The translations under genes and the position numbers were made by a program. Below the pieces are notes generated by a model. The model worked only from the letters and a program-made list of their open reading frames with translations, ran no database searches and was not told the origin of the DNA. A DNA stretch of 64,000 bases from Streptomyces atratus (lineage in GTDB: Bacteria; Actinomycetota; Actinomycetes; Streptomycetales; Streptomycetaceae), in NCBI RefSeq assembly GCF_014648655.1, contig NZ_BMRN01000003.1, positions 266,335 to 330,334 of the forward strand. Direction: 5' to 3'. Of this stretch, positions 1 to 9,565 are shown piece by piece (positions within the stretch are counted from its first letter, which is position 1; each line of letters opens with the position of its first letter).

Positions 1-181
1 GATCGCCGGCATCAAGCGAATCTCGAAGCCGGGTCTGCGTGTATACGCAAAGTCCACCAACCTGCCGAAGGTCCTCGGCGGCCTGGGCGTGGCGATCATC
101 TCCACGTCCCACGGTCTCCTGACCGGCCAGCAGGCCAGCAAGAAGGGCGTAGGTGGGGAAGTCCTCGCCTACGTCTGGTAG
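1..181 (+). CDS. rpsH: 30S ribosomal protein S8 (3' part)
   Basis: The last 59 codons of rpsH are present; the 5' part lies outside the window. S8 binds helix 21 of 16S rRNA in the small-subunit platform and, in enteric bacteria, represses the spc operon. The visible C-terminus carries the S8 signature region ([12 protein letters not shown] followed by GGEVLAYVW) and ends in the usual Tyr-Val-Trp. It is followed 21 bases later by rplF in the standard spc order. The identification is firm. Confidence 0.95.
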   Translation, partial: IAGIKRISKPGLRVYAKSTNLPKVLGGLGVAIISTSHGLLTGQQASKKGVGGEVLAYVW

Positions 182-202
182 TCGGGAACGGAGGAATAGC
201 TC

Positions 203-742
203 ATGTCGCGAATCGGCAAGCTCCCCATCCAGGTTCCCGCCGGTGTGGACGTCACCATCGATGGCCGCACGGTCGCGGTGAAGGGCCCCAAGGGCACCCT
301 CTCGCACACCGTTGCGTCGCCGATCGAGGTCACCAAGGGTGAGGACGGCGTCCTGAACGTCGTCCGCCCGAACGACGAGCGTCAGAACAAGGCCCTTCAC
401 GGCCTGTCCCGCACGCTGGTGGCGAACATGATCACCGGTGTGACCCAGGGATACACCAAGGCGCTCGAGATCAGTGGTGTCGGTTACCGCGTCCAGGCGA
501 AGGGCTCCAACCTGGAGTTCGCCCTGGGCTACAGCCACCCGATCCTGATCGAGGCCCCGGAGGGCATCACCTTCAAGGTGGAGTCCCCCACGAAGTTCTC
601 CGTCGAGGGCATCGACAAGCAGAAGGTCGGCGAGACCGCGGCCAAGATCCGCAAGCTGCGGAAGCCTGACCCGTACAAGGCCAAGGGCGTCAAGTACGCC
701 GGCGAGGTCATCCGCCGCAAGGTCGGAAAGGCTGGTAAGTAG
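203..742 (+). CDS. rplF: 50S ribosomal protein L6
   Basis: A 179-residue L6, which binds 23S rRNA near the sarcin-ricin loop and the factor-binding region. The start is [15 protein letters not shown], the canonical L6 N-terminus, preceded by GGAGG. The C-terminal L6 signature [14 protein letters not shown] is present near residues 151-164. Length fits the family. It sits between rpsH and rplR, with only two bases separating it from rplR, so the genes are almost certainly co-transcribed and translationally coupled. Confidence 0.98.
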   Translation: MSRIGKLPIQVPAGVDVTIDGRTVAVKGPKGTLSHTVASPIEVTKGEDGVLNVVRPNDERQNKALHGLSRTLVANMITGVTQGYTKALEISGVGYRVQAKGSNLEFALGYSHPILIEAPEGITFKVESPTKFSVEGIDKQKVGETAAKIRKLRKPDPYKAKGVKYAGEVIRRKVGKAGK

Positions 743-744
743 CG

Positions 745-1128
745 ATGGCATACGGCGTAAAGATCGCCAAGGGCGACGCATACAAGCGTGCCGCCCTCAA
801 GCGTCGCCACATCCGCGTCCGCAAGCACATCTCCGGTTCGCCGGAGCGTCCCCGCTTGGTCGTGACGCGATCCAACCGCCACATGGTCGCTCAGGTGATC
901 GACGACATCGCGGGCCACACGCTCGCCTCGGCGTCGACCCTGGACGTGTCCATCCGTGGTGGCGAGGGTGACAAGAGCGCCCAGGCCAAGCAGGTCGGCG
1001 CCCTGGTCGCCGAGCGCGCCAAGGCTGCAGGCGTCGAGGCCGTCGTGTTTGACCGCGGTGGCAACCAGTACGCCGGGCGGATTGCCGCTCTGGCTGACGC
1101 CGCCCGTGAAGCCGGGCTGAAGTTCTAA
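745..1128 (+). CDS. rplR: 50S ribosomal protein L18
   Basis: A 127-residue L18, the 5S rRNA-binding protein of the central protuberance. It has the Arg/Lys-rich N-terminus, the segment [20 protein letters not shown] and the C-terminal [20 protein letters not shown] typical of L18. It starts two bases after the rplF stop codon and is followed by rpsE after 47 bases. Nothing unusual. Confidence 0.98.
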   Translation: MAYGVKIAKGDAYKRAALKRRHIRVRKHISGSPERPRLVVTRSNRHMVAQVIDDIAGHTLASASTLDVSIRGGEGDKSAQAKQVGALVAERAKAAGVEAVVFDRGGNQYAGRIAALADAAREAGLKF

Positions 1129-1175
1129 GCCCCGGTTCCTACGCACAGCGGACGTAACAGAGAGAGGTAAATCCA

Positions 1176-1781
1176 ATGGCTGGACCCCAGCGCCGCGGAA
1201 GCGGTGCCGGTGGCGGCGAGCGGCGGGACCGGAAGGGCCGTGACGGCGGCGCAGCTGCCGCCGAGAAGACCGCGTACGTTGAGCGCGTTGTCGCGATCAA
1301 CCGCGTCGCCAAGGTTGTGAAGGGTGGTCGTCGCTTCAGCTTCACCGCGCTGGTCGTGGTGGGCGATGGTGACGGCACCGTCGGTGTCGGTTACGGCAAG
1401 GCCAAGGAAGTTCCCGCGGCCATTGCCAAGGGCGTGGAAGAAGCCAAGAAGAACTTCTTCAAGGTTCCGCGTATCCAGGGCACCATTCCTCACCCGATCC
1501 AGGGCGAGAAGGCTGCGGGCGTCGTCCTGCTGAAGCCTGCTTCCCCCGGTACCGGTGTTATCGCCGGTGGCCCGGTGCGCGCCGTTCTGGAGTGCGCCGG
1601 CGTTCACGACATCCTGTCGAAGTCGCTGGGCTCCGACAACGCGATCAACATCGTGCACGCGACCGTGGCGGCCCTCAAGGGCCTGCAGCGTCCCGAGGAG
1701 ATCGCGGCTCGCCGTGGTCTGCCCCTCGAGGACGTCGCCCCCGCGGCTCTGCTTCGTGCACGTGCGGGAGCGGGTGCGTAA
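1176..1781 (+). CDS. rpsE: 30S ribosomal protein S5
   Basis: A 201-residue S5, which lines the mRNA entry channel and contributes to decoding fidelity. A Gly/Arg-rich N-terminal tail of about 35 residues, common in actinomycetes, precedes the S5 N-domain ([20 protein letters not shown]) and the C-terminal S5 fold ([20 protein letters not shown] and later [12 protein letters not shown]). The start ATG follows AGAGAGG. Its TAA stop shares one base with the rpmD ATG, so the two genes are probably translationally coupled. Confidence 0.98.
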   Translation: MAGPQRRGSGAGGGERRDRKGRDGGAAAAEKTAYVERVVAINRVAKVVKGGRRFSFTALVVVGDGDGTVGVGYGKAKEVPAAIAKGVEEAKKNFFKVPRIQGTIPHPIQGEKAAGVVLLKPASPGTGVIAGGPVRAVLECAGVHDILSKSLGSDNAINIVHATVAALKGLQRPEEIAARRGLPLEDVAPAALLRARAGAGA

Positions 1782-1963
1782 TGGCTCGCCTCAAGATCAC
1801 GCAGACGAAGTCGTACATCGGCAGCAAGCAGAACCACCGCGACACCCTGCGTTCGCTCGGGCTCAAGCGCCTGAACGACGTGGTTGTCAAGGAGGACCGT
1901 CCCGAGTTCCGCGGCATGGCTCACACCGTCCGCCACCTCGTGACGGTTGAGGAGGTCGACTGA
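1781..1963 (+). CDS. rpmD: 50S ribosomal protein L30
   Basis: A 60-residue L30. The protein begins [14 protein letters not shown] and contains the L30 signature ([20 protein letters not shown]) and the C-terminal [12 protein letters not shown]. The ATG overlaps the last base of the rpsE stop codon, and one base separates its own stop from the rplO start. The size is exactly that of bacterial L30. Confidence 0.96.
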   Translation: MARLKITQTKSYIGSKQNHRDTLRSLGLKRLNDVVVKEDRPEFRGMAHTVRHLVTVEEVD

Positions 1964-1964
1964 C

Positions 1965-2420
1965 ATGGCGGAGAACAAGCCGCTGAAGGCCCACGACCTC
2001 CGGCCTGCCCCGGGCGCCAAGACCGCCAAGACCCGTGTGGGTCGTGGTGAGGCGTCCAAGGGTAAGACCGCTGGTCGTGGTACCAAGGGCACGAAGGCCC
2101 GCTACCAGGTTCCGGAGCGCTTCGAGGGTGGGCAGATGCCCCTCCACATGCGTCTCCCGAAGCTCAAGGGCTTCAAGAACCCGTTCCGCACCGAGTACCA
2201 GGTCGTGAACCTGGACAAGCTCGCGACGCTCTACCCCGAGGGTGGAGAGGTCACCGTGGCCGACCTGGTCGCCAAGGGTGCGGTGCGCAACAACCACCTC
2301 GTCAAGGTCCTCGGACAGGGCGAGATCTCCGTGGCACTGCAGGTTTCGGTTGACGCCGTCTCCGGCTCCGCCAAGGAGAAGATTGCCGCCGCCGGCGGCA
2401 CCGTCACCGAGCTCGTCTGA
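1965..2420 (+). CDS. rplO: 50S ribosomal protein L15
   Basis: A 151-residue L15, a late assembly protein of the large subunit. The start [20 protein letters not shown] is chosen because it lies one base after the rpmD stop and matches the actinobacterial L15 N-terminus; an in-frame codon further upstream would run into rpmD. The Gly/Arg/Lys-rich region ([19 protein letters not shown]) and the C-terminal domain ([17 protein letters not shown]) are typical. A strong hairpin follows the gene. Confidence 0.97.
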   Translation: MAENKPLKAHDLRPAPGAKTAKTRVGRGEASKGKTAGRGTKGTKARYQVPERFEGGQMPLHMRLPKLKGFKNPFRTEYQVVNLDKLATLYPEGGEVTVADLVAKGAVRNNHLVKVLGQGEISVALQVSVDAVSGSAKEKIAAAGGTVTELV

Positions 2421-2445
2421 GACAACTCGATGGCCTGAACATCCG

Positions 2446-2479
2446 ACCGGGGATGCCTCTTATTTGGGGCATCCCCGGT
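2446..2479 (+). terminator. hairpin between rplO and secY
   Basis: ACCGGGGATGCC (2446-2457) pairs perfectly with GGCATCCCCGGT (2468-2479) around a 10-base loop. There is no U-tract, as is usual for Streptomyces terminators. It may end or attenuate the spc transcript before secY. The 156 bases between it and secY could then hold a secY promoter, but I could not recognise one. Confidence 0.8.
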
Positions 2480-2635
2480 TGGTCGTTCCTAGGTGGGCAT
2501 GGTCGCCGGTAAGGTGGCGTGCGTTGTTGTGTGGTAACCCCTCGGGCACCCGCCCGGGGACTTTTGACTGTTACGTATTCGTCGATCCTCAAGACCGTCA
2601 CCTCTTCGCATTGCGCGGGGGTCGCAGGAGGCACC

Positions 2636-3955
2636 GTGCTCACCGCGTTCGCCCGGGCGTTCAAGACGCCCGACCTGCGCAAGAAGCTGCTCTTCACGCT
2701 CGGCATCATCGTGATCTACCGGCTCGGGGCACACATCCCCGTACCGGGAGTGAGCTACGAGAACGTCCAGACCTGTGTTGATCAGGCCAGCAAGGGCAAC
2801 AACAGCCTCTTCGGCCTGGTGAACATGTTCAGCGGTGGTGCACTGCTGCAGATCACGATCTTCGCGCTCGGCATCATGCCGTACATCACGGCCAGCATCA
2901 TTCTTCAGCTGCTGACCGTGGTGATTCCCCGACTCGAGGCGCTCAAGAAGGAGGGGCAGTCCGGCCAGGCCAAGATCACGCAGTACACGCGTTATCTGAC
3001 CGTCGCGCTCGCGATCCTCCAGGGCACCGGCCTGGTGGCCACGGCCACCAGTGGCGCGCTGTTCAGCGGCTGCCCGGTCGCCGACCAGATCGTTCCGAAC
3101 CAGTCGATCTTCACGACCATCGTCATGGTGATCACGATGACCGCGGGTACCGCGGCCGTCATGTGGCTCGGTGAGCTCATCACCGACCGCGGCATCGGCA
3201 ACGGCATGTCGATCCTGATGTTCATCTCGATCGCCGCCAGCTTCCCCGGTGCCCTGTGGGCCATCAAGACCAGCGGCAAGCTGGCCGACGGCTGGATCGA
3301 GTTCGGCACCGTCATCCTGATCGGCTTCGTGATGGTGGGCCTCGTCGTCTTCGTCGAGCAGGCCCAGCGCCGTATCCCGGTGCAGTACGCGAAGCGCATG
3401 ATCGGCCGCAGGTCGTACGGCGGTACGTCGACGTACATTCCGCTGAAGGTGAATCAGGCGGGTGTGATTCCCGTCATCTTCGCTTCTTCGCTGCTCTACA
3501 TCCCGGCCCTGATCGTCCAGTTCTCCAACTCCACTGCGGGCTGGGCGACCTGGATCAAGGACAACTTCGTCAAGGGCGACCACCCGTACTACATCACGGC
3601 GTACTTCCTGTTGATCGTCTTCTTCGCCTTCTTCTATGTGGCGATTTCGTTCAACCCCGAGGAAGTCGCCGACAACATGAAGAAGTATGGTGGCTTCATC
3701 CCGGGTATCCGGGCTGGTCGACCTACTGCCGAGTACCTGAGCTACGTGCTCAACAGGATCACTTGGCCGGGCTCGCTGTACTTGGGTCTGATCGCTCTTG
3801 TGCCGACGATGGCGTTGGCCGGCTTCGGTGGTGCGAACGCCAACTTCCCGTTCGGCGGGACGAGCATCCTGATTATCGTGGGTGTGGGGCTGGAGACCGT
3901 GAAGCAGATCGAGAGTCAGCTCCAGCAGCGCAATTACGAAGGGTTCCTCCGCTGA
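2636..3955 (+). CDS. secY: preprotein translocase subunit SecY
   Basis: SecY is the channel-forming subunit of the Sec translocon in the cytoplasmic membrane. The GTG start at 2636 has GGAGG six bases upstream and gives [20 protein letters not shown], the normal actinobacterial N-terminus; length is 439 residues. Ten hydrophobic segments can be traced. The SecY signature regions are present ([15 protein letters not shown] near residue 20; [20 protein letters not shown]; then [20 protein letters not shown]). The stop overlaps the adk ATG (TGATG), so secY and adk are coupled. Confidence 0.98.
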   Translation: MLTAFARAFKTPDLRKKLLFTLGIIVIYRLGAHIPVPGVSYENVQTCVDQASKGNNSLFGLVNMFSGGALLQITIFALGIMPYITASIILQLLTVVIPRLEALKKEGQSGQAKITQYTRYLTVALAILQGTGLVATATSGALFSGCPVADQIVPNQSIFTTIVMVITMTAGTAAVMWLGELITDRGIGNGMSILMFISIAASFPGALWAIKTSGKLADGWIEFGTVILIGFVMVGLVVFVEQAQRRIPVQYAKRMIGRRSYGGTSTYIPLKVNQAGVIPVIFASSLLYIPALIVQFSNSTAGWATWIKDNFVKGDHPYYITAYFLLIVFFAFFYVAISFNPEEVADNMKKYGGFIPGIRAGRPTAEYLSYVLNRITWPGSLYLGLIALVPTMALAGFGGANANFPFGGTSILIIVGVGLETVKQIESQLQQRNYEGFLR

Positions 3956-4611
3956 TGCGAATCGTCCTCGTCGGGCCGCCCGGTGCCGGCAAGGGAACGC
4001 AGGCTGCGTACCTTGCCAAGAACCTGTCGATTCCGCAGATCTCCACGGGCGATCTCTTCCGTGCCAACATCAGCCAGGGCACCGACCTTGGCAAGCAGGC
4101 CCGCGCCTTCATGGACGCCGGGCAGTTGGTGCCGGACGAGGTCACCATCGGGATGGCCAAGGACCGCATGTCCCAGCCGGACGCCGAGAACGGCTTCCTG
4201 CTGGACGGCTTCCCGCGAAATGTGGGTCAGGCCGAGGCTCTTGACGCCATGCTCAAGGACGAGGGCACCAAGCTGGACGCGGTCCTGGACCTGGAGGTCC
4301 CCGAGGACGAGGTGGTCAAGCGCATCGCCGGCCGCCGGATCTGCCGGAACGACGGCTCGCACGTCTTCCACGTGACGTACAACCCGCCGAAGACCGAGGG
4401 CGTCTGCGACACCTGCGGCGGCGAGCTGTACCAGCGTGACGACGACACCGAGGACACGGTTCGTACTCGGCTGGAGGTCTACCACACGCAGACCGAGCCG
4501 ATCATCGACTACTACCGGGCCCAGAACCTGGTGGTCACCATCTCCGCGCTCGGCAAGGTCACCGATGTGACCGAGCGGGCGATGGAGGCTCTCAAGTCCG
4601 CCAAGGGCTGA
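3955..4611 (+). CDS. adk: adenylate kinase
   Basis: Adenylate kinase converts ATP + AMP to 2 ADP in the cytoplasm. This 218-residue protein opens with the P-loop [10 protein letters not shown] (residues 7-16). It has the AMP-binding region [10 protein letters not shown], the DGFPRN motif and a long-type LID containing a CDTC pair. The LID has only three of the four Cys of classical zinc-binding LIDs; Asp or His may supply the other ligand. The ATG overlaps the secY stop, the standard actinobacterial arrangement. Confidence 0.97.
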   Translation: MRIVLVGPPGAGKGTQAAYLAKNLSIPQISTGDLFRANISQGTDLGKQARAFMDAGQLVPDEVTIGMAKDRMSQPDAENGFLLDGFPRNVGQAEALDAMLKDEGTKLDAVLDLEVPEDEVVKRIAGRRICRNDGSHVFHVTYNPPKTEGVCDTCGGELYQRDDDTEDTVRTRLEVYHTQTEPIIDYYRAQNLVVTISALGKVTDVTERAMEALKSAKG

Positions 4612-4634
4612 GAGGAAACCCCGCAGTACTTGTG

Positions 4635-4672
4635 CAGTCGGCCGCGGCGTCCATGGGCGCCGCGGCCGACTG
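4635..4672 (+). terminator. terminator between adk and map
   Basis: A perfect 15-bp stem, CAGTCGGCCGCGGCG (4635-4649) with CGCCGCGGCCGACTG (4658-4672), has an 8-base loop and is followed by TTT. It should end most secY-adk transcription, so map probably has its own promoter in the 70 bases that follow. Confidence 0.85.
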
Positions 4673-4745
4673 TTTGCGCCGTATCGTTGAGTACGGCCGC
4701 AGCCGTCACCGTTCTATGCAGTCCGATGCAGAGAGGCGCCGTGCA

Positions 4746-5588
4746 ATGGTGCAGATCAAGACCCCCGAGCAGATCGCGAAGATGCGTGAGGCGGGGCTGG
4801 TGGTCGCTGCCATTCACGCGGCCACCCGCGAGGCAGCGGTCCCCGGCGCCACCACGCTGGACCTTGACCGGGTCGCCCGCAAGGTGATCGCCGATCACGG
4901 TGCGAAGTCGAACTTCCTCGGGTACGGCGGGTTCCCCGCGACCATCTGCACCTCGGTCAATGAGGTCGTCGTCCATGGCATCCCGGACGACAAGACCGTC
5001 CTCAAGGACGGCGACATCATCTCCATCGACGCCGGCGCGATCGTCGACGGCTGGCACGGTGACGCCGCATACACGGCCTTCGTGGGCACCGGTCACGCTC
5101 CGGAGCTGGTCGAGCTCTCCCGGGTCACCGAGGAGTCCATGTGGGCCGGTATCGCCGCGATGAAGGTGAACAACCGCCTCGTCGACATCTCGAAGGCGAT
5201 CGAGTCCTACATCCGCCGCCAGCCCCGCCCCGCCACCGGTAAGTACGGGATCATCGAGGACTACGGCGGCCACGGCATCGGTACCGAGATGCACATGGAC
5301 CCGCACCTGCTGAACTATGTCGCCCGCAAGCGCGGCAAGGGCATCAAGCTCGTGCCCGGCGTCTGCCTGGCCATCGAGCCGATGGTCTCGCTCGGTACGG
5401 CGCAGACCGAGGTGCTCCAGGACGACTGGACCGTGATCACGACGGACGGCACCTGGTCCTCCCACTGGGAGCACTCGATCGCCCTCACCGAGCAGGGCCC
5501 GCTGGTCCTGACGGCCCCCGACTGCGGCAAGGCGAAGCTGGCCCAGTACGGGATCGAGGCGGCGCCGGACCCTTCCCCGAGGTCTTGA
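4746..5588 (+). CDS. map: methionine aminopeptidase, type I
   Basis: Removes the initiator Met from nascent proteins. The ATG at 4746 gives MVQIKTPEQIAKMREAG, the usual N-terminus; in-frame codons back to 4632 are possible but less likely. The metal ligands are recognisable: Asp in ISIDAGAIVDGWHGDAAY, His in GGHGIGTEMH, Glu in CLAIEPMVS and Glu in SSHWEHSIALT. Length is 280 residues. The last dozen codons (GIEAAPDPSPRS) and the stop codon belong to the first unit of a 158-bp tandem repeat that continues downstream, so the C-terminus may vary between strains. Confidence 0.96.
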   Translation: MVQIKTPEQIAKMREAGLVVAAIHAATREAAVPGATTLDLDRVARKVIADHGAKSNFLGYGGFPATICTSVNEVVVHGIPDDKTVLKDGDIISIDAGAIVDGWHGDAAYTAFVGTGHAPELVELSRVTEESMWAGIAAMKVNNRLVDISKAIESYIRRQPRPATGKYGIIEDYGGHGIGTEMHMDPHLLNYVARKRGKGIKLVPGVCLAIEPMVSLGTAQTEVLQDDWTVITTDGTWSSHWEHSIALTEQGPLVLTAPDCGKAKLAQYGIEAAPDPSPRS

Positions 5589-5925
5589 GGACCGGGGGAG
5601 GCCCCACCGGCTGATCACTGTCCCGGCGGGTGGAGTCCGCCGCGGCCGGCCGAAGCTTGTGAGGCGCCCTGGCGCCGAGCCCGTGAGGGCTGTGTGGGGG
5701 TGGGGCCGGGATCGAGGCGGCGCCGGACCCTTCCCCGAGGTCTTGAGGACCGGGGGAGGCCCCACCGGCTGATCACTGTCCCGGCGGGCGGAGTCCGCCG
5801 CGGCCGGCCGAAGCTTGTGAGGCGCCCTGGCGCCGAGCCCGCGAGGGCTGTGGGGGGGTGGGGCCGGGATCGAGGCGGCGCCGGACCCTTTCCCCAGGGT
5901 CTTAAGGACCAGGGGAGGCCCCATA
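5550..5925 (+). repeat. 158-bp tandem repeat, about 2.4 copies
   Basis: Units start at GGGATCGAGGCGGCGCCGGA at 5550, 5708 and 5866, so the period is exactly 158 bp. The first two copies are nearly identical and the third stops near 5925. Copy 1 begins inside the map coding sequence and includes its stop codon. Each unit carries a hairpin, CCCCGaGGTC with GACCGGGG around TTGAG, that could act as a terminator, plus a short GGCGCC...GGCGCC repeat. The 515-base map-infA gap holds this array and then a short AT-richer leader; I see no other gene in it. Confidence 0.95.
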
Positions 5926-6103
5926 GGCCGATTTGACCCCCTTGGGCAGGTCTAAGGATCTCCTGGGGTGGGCAAACTTGACGGATTCGTCTTTTGGGGT
6001 CCGCTGACGTAGACTGACGCGTCGGCTCTCGTGCATCAGTGTGTCCACATGTCCACATGCGATGCCGGAAGTCGATCAAGGTAGCCGATTCGAAAGGCGA
6101 AGC

Positions 6104-6325
6104 GTGGCCAAGAAGCAAGGTGCCATCGAAATTGAGGGCACCGTGATCGAGTCCCTCCCGAACGCCATGTTCAAGGTGGAACTCCAGAACGGTCACAAGG
6201 TCCTCGCGCACATCAGCGGCAAGATGCGGATGCACTACATCCGAATCCTTCCGGATGACCGGGTCGTCGTGGAGCTCTCTCCGTACGACCTGACGCGTGG
6301 CCGGATCGTCTACCGCTACAAGTAG
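6104..6325 (+). CDS. infA: translation initiation factor IF-1
   Basis: IF-1 occupies the ribosomal A site during initiation. The GTG at 6104, preceded by GAAAGGCGA, gives a protein of exactly 73 residues after in-frame upstream codons are excluded. It begins [20 protein letters not shown] and carries the OB-fold core ([20 protein letters not shown], then [17 protein letters not shown]). A possible -10 (TAGACT, 6010-6015) lies upstream. rpmJ follows after 60 bases. Confidence 0.97.
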   Translation: MAKKQGAIEIEGTVIESLPNAMFKVELQNGHKVLAHISGKMRMHYIRILPDDRVVVELSPYDLTRGRIVYRYK

Positions 6326-6385
6326 ATCTTGCCCGCACCTCGCTTCGGCGTGGTGATGGCACTGACCCGGAGAACCTGACATCCC

Positions 6386-6499
6386 ATGAAGGTCAAGCCG
6401 AGCGTCAAGAAGATCTGCGACAAGTGCAAGGTGATCCGCCGTCACGGTCGGGTCATGGTCATCTGCGACAACCTGCGCCACAAGCAGCGCCAGGGCTGA
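6386..6499 (+). CDS. rpmJ: 50S ribosomal protein L36, zinc-binding form
   Basis: A 37-residue L36 starting [20 protein letters not shown]. Cys11, Cys14, Cys27 and His32 form the zinc-binding (C+) pattern. Streptomyces genomes usually also carry a zinc-independent paralogue used under zinc starvation. The start follows CCCGGAGAACC. It sits in the normal infA-rpmJ-rpsM order. A 194-base gap to rpsM has no further gene that I can see. Confidence 0.96.
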   Translation: MKVKPSVKKICDKCKVIRRHGRVMVICDNLRHKQRQG

Positions 6500-6693
6500 C
6501 GCACGACCCCCTGCATCTCGCAGCACTTCGCGCGACGCACGTAATACGTACATACGCAGAGTCCGTCCAAGCTTCGGCTGACGACACCTCCGGCGGGGGC
6601 CGGGGACCCGGGCGTACCACCTCTCGTCATGAGAGGTCGGCGATCGGGAGTGGCGCTGCGGAAGACCCCCGAAATAACAACTGGAGCCATTGA

Positions 6694-7074
6694 ATGGCAC
6701 GCGTTTCAGGTGTTGACATCCCGCGCGAAAAGCGCGTGGAGGTTGCCCTCACCTACGTCTTCGGTATCGGGCGCACCCGGTCCAAGGAGATTCTCGCCAC
6801 CACTGGCGTGAACCCGAACACCCGCGTTCGTGACCTGGCCGAAGAGGACCTGGTCAAGATCCGCGAGTACGTGGACGCCAACCTCCGCACCGAGGGTGAC
6901 CTCCGTCGCGAGATCCAGGCCGACATCCGCCGCAAGGTCGAGATCGGCTGCTACCAGGGCCTGCGTCACCGCCGCGGCCTGCCGGTCCACGGCCAGCGCA
7001 CCAGCACGAACGCTCGTACCCGCAAGGGCCCGCGTCGCGCGATCGCCGGTAAGAAGAAGCCGGGCAAGAAGTAG
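6694..7074 (+). CDS. rpsM: 30S ribosomal protein S13
   Basis: A 126-residue S13 of the 30S head, contacting the P-site tRNA and the B1 bridges. It begins [20 protein letters not shown] and carries the C-terminal signature [19 protein letters not shown]. The Lys-rich tail KKKPGKK is normal. ACTGGAG precedes the ATG. rpsK follows after 105 bases. Confidence 0.98.
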   Translation: MARVSGVDIPREKRVEVALTYVFGIGRTRSKEILATTGVNPNTRVRDLAEEDLVKIREYVDANLRTEGDLRREIQADIRRKVEIGCYQGLRHRRGLPVHGQRTSTNARTRKGPRRAIAGKKKPGKK

Positions 7075-7179
7075 TCCTCAGCGGACGCACTGCGGGCACC
7101 CGGGCCACCGGCCATCCGCAGCAACCAGCGGTCTTCGCTGTAGGACCGATCACCTCCCCTCTCCATCTGGAGTCAAGAC

Positions 7180-7584
7180 ATGCCCCCCAAGGGTCGTCAG
7201 GGCGCAGCCAAGAAGGTGCGTCGCAAGGAAAAGAAGAACGTCGCTCACGGCCACGCGCACATCAAGAGCACGTTCAACAACACGATCGTCTCGATCACGG
7301 ACCCCTCGGGCAACGTGATCTCCTGGGCCTCCGCCGGCCACGTCGGCTTCAAGGGCTCGCGCAAGTCCACCCCCTTCGCCGCGCAGATGGCCGCCGAGTC
7401 GGCCGCCCGCCGCGCGCAGGAGCACGGCATGCGCAAGGTTGACGTCTTCGTCAAGGGTCCGGGCTCCGGCCGCGAGACCGCGATCCGTTCGCTCCAGGCC
7501 ACCGGCCTGGAGGTCGGTTCGATCCAGGACGTCACCCCCACTCCGCACAACGGATGCCGGCCGCCCAAGCGTCGCCGCGTCTGA
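7180..7584 (+). CDS. rpsK: 30S ribosomal protein S11
   Basis: A 134-residue S11 of the 30S platform. It has the basic N-terminus, the [20 protein letters not shown] segment and the C-terminal [16 protein letters not shown] signature. It is the usual neighbour of rpsM. Here rpsD follows after 31 bases. Confidence 0.98.
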   Translation: MPPKGRQGAAKKVRRKEKKNVAHGHAHIKSTFNNTIVSITDPSGNVISWASAGHVGFKGSRKSTPFAAQMAAESAARRAQEHGMRKVDVFVKGPGSGRETAIRSLQATGLEVGSIQDVTPTPHNGCRPPKRRRV

Positions 7585-7615
7585 TTCCGTCTGAAGCAAC
7601 GGAGACAACTGGAAA

Positions 7616-8242
7616 ATGGCGCGATACACCGGGGCCGACTGCAAGCGTTGCCGTCGGGAGAAGCAGAAGCTGTTCCTCAAGGGCAGCAAGTGCGAGAGCG
7701 CGAAGTGCCCGATCGAGATCCGTCCTTACCCCCCGGGTGAGCACGGACGCGGGCGCACCAAGGAAAGCGAGTACCTTCTTCAGCTTCGTGAGAAGCAGAA
7801 GTGCTCGCGGATCTACGGTGTTCTTGAACGACAGTTCGTGAACTACTACAAGGAAGCGAACCAGAAGACCGGCAAGACCGGTGAGAACCTTCTGCGCATC
7901 CTTGAGACCCGCCTCGACAACGTGGTCTACCGGGCAGGCTTCGCCAAGTCCCGCGACCACGCCCGTCAGCTGGTGCGTCACGGACACATCGCCGTGAACG
8001 GCACGAAGACCGACATTCCGTCGGCCCGCGTCGCTGTGAACGACGTCATCGAGGTTCGTCAGAAGTCCAAGGCCCTGACCCCCTTCCAGGTGGCCCAGGC
8101 CGAGGCCGGCGAGCGCACCGTACCGGCGTGGCTCGAAGCCGTGCCGTCGACGATGCGGATCCTCGTGCACTCCCTGCCCGAGCGCCAGGTGATCGACACC
8201 CAGGTGCAGGAGCAGCTGATCGTCGAGCTCTACTCCAAGTAG
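7616..8242 (+). CDS. rpsD: 30S ribosomal protein S4, cysteine-rich (C+) form
   Basis: A 208-residue S4, a primary 16S rRNA binder. The N-terminus carries four Cys (CKRC near residue 9 and CESAKC near 31), the zinc-binding C+ pattern. The [12 protein letters not shown] motif and the S4 RNA-binding domain ([20 protein letters not shown]) follow. Its place between rpsK and rpoA is the ancestral alpha-operon position seen in mycobacteria. In S. coelicolor, as I recall, rpsK is followed directly by rpoA and the annotated rpsD lies elsewhere and lacks the Cys cluster, so a second copy may exist in this genome. Confidence 0.97.
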   Translation: MARYTGADCKRCRREKQKLFLKGSKCESAKCPIEIRPYPPGEHGRGRTKESEYLLQLREKQKCSRIYGVLERQFVNYYKEANQKTGKTGENLLRILETRLDNVVYRAGFAKSRDHARQLVRHGHIAVNGTKTDIPSARVAVNDVIEVRQKSKALTPFQVAQAEAGERTVPAWLEAVPSTMRILVHSLPERQVIDTQVQEQLIVELYSK

Positions 8243-8349
8243 TAGCTCGTGGGTCCGGGCGGTACGGCTCTTTCGGGTCGTGCCGCCCGTACCCTTGTCA
8301 GTATCTGGGGGCGTCAAATAGTGGGCGCCCACGACTGAAGGAACGCAAC

Positions 8350-9372
8350 ATGCTTATCGCTCAGCGTCCGTCGCTGACCGAAGAGGTCGTTGACGAGTTC
8401 CGCTCCCGGTTCGTCATCGAGCCGCTGGAGCCGGGCTTCGGCTACACCCTCGGCAACTCTCTTCGCCGTACGCTCCTCTCCTCGATCCCCGGCGCTGCTG
8501 TCACCAGCATCCGGATCGACGGTGTCCTGCACGAGTTCACCACCGTGCCGGGCGTCAAGGAGGACGTCACCGACCTCATCCTCAACATCAAGCAGCTGGT
8601 CGTCTCCTCGGAGCACGACGAGCCGGTCGTGATGTACCTGCGCAAGCAGGGTCCCGGCCTGGTCACCGCTGCTGACATCGCCCCGCCGGCCGGTGTCGAG
8701 GTCCACAACCCGGACCTGGTCATGGCCACGCTGAACGGCAAGGGCAAGCTGGAGATGGAGCTGACCGTCGAGCGCGGTCGCGGCTACGTCTCCGCCGTCC
8801 AGAACAAGCAGGTGGGCCAGGAGATCGGCCGTATCCCGGTCGACTCCATCTACTCGCCGGTGCTCAAGGTCACGTACAAGGTCGAGGCGACCCGTGTCGA
8901 GCAGCGCACCGACTTCGACAAGCTGATCGTCGACGTCGAGACCAAGCAGGCCATGCGTCCCCGTGACGCCATGGCTTCGGCCGGTAAGACCCTGGTCGAG
9001 CTGTTCGGTCTGGCGCGCGAGCTCAACATCGACGCCGAGGGCATCGACATGGGCCCGTCCCCGACGGACGCCGCGCTCGCTGCCGATCTGGCGCTGCCGA
9101 TCGAGGAGCTCGAGCTCACGGTCCGTTCGTACAACTGCCTCAAGCGCGAGGGCATCCACTCCGTGGGTGAGCTCGTGGCTCGTTCCGAGGCCGACCTGCT
9201 CGACATCCGCAACTTCGGTGCGAAGTCGATCGACGAGGTCAAGGCGAAGCTGGCCGGTATGGGCCTGGCGCTCAAGGACAGCCCGCCCGGATTCGACCCG
9301 ACGGCCGCGGCCGACGCGTTCGGCGCGGATGACGACGCGGACGCCGGTTTCGTGGAGACCGAGCAGTACTGA
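8350..9372 (+). CDS. rpoA: RNA polymerase alpha subunit
   Basis: 340 residues, the exact size of Streptomyces RpoA. The start ATG at 8350 gives [20 protein letters not shown]. The N-terminal dimerisation domain contains [19 protein letters not shown]. The C-terminal domain, which contacts UP elements and activators, contains [20 protein letters not shown] and the helix-hairpin-helix [16 protein letters not shown]. An acidic tail follows. A 193-base gap then leads to rplQ. Confidence 0.99.
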   Translation: MLIAQRPSLTEEVVDEFRSRFVIEPLEPGFGYTLGNSLRRTLLSSIPGAAVTSIRIDGVLHEFTTVPGVKEDVTDLILNIKQLVVSSEHDEPVVMYLRKQGPGLVTAADIAPPAGVEVHNPDLVMATLNGKGKLEMELTVERGRGYVSAVQNKQVGQEIGRIPVDSIYSPVLKVTYKVEATRVEQRTDFDKLIVDVETKQAMRPRDAMASAGKTLVELFGLARELNIDAEGIDMGPSPTDAALAADLALPIEELELTVRSYNCLKREGIHSVGELVARSEADLLDIRNFGAKSIDEVKAKLAGMGLALKDSPPGFDPTAAADAFGADDDADAGFVETEQY

Positions 9373-9433
9373 TTCGCCTCCGGCTGGGGTGCCCGGGTTC
9401 TGCGGGTGCCCCGGACCGGGGTGAGGGCCTTCT

Positions 9434-9454
9434 GTCCTCGATCGCCGGACGGAC
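9434..9454 (-). repeat. dispersed intergenic repeat, copy 1
   Basis: On the minus strand the sequence reads GTCCGTCCGGCGATCGAGGA followed by C. Related 20-mers occur at 37028 and 52321. The GCCCGTCCGGCGATTGAGGA type of sequence is, from general knowledge, very common between Streptomyces genes. It lies in the rpoA-rplQ gap. Confidence 0.65.
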
Positions 9455-9565
9455 TTGATTTCGATCGAGATCCTGGTCGGCTCTTGATCTTCCGTGCGGC
9501 GTCCGCCGTGCGGGAACTGACACCGGTACCTGATACGGCCGGTGCAGCACACAAGGAGAAAAACC

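Noticed and set aside
5694-5936. Small proline-rich open frames in the map-infA gap
   Set aside because: They arise from the 158-bp tandem repeat and have no ribosome site or conserved content.
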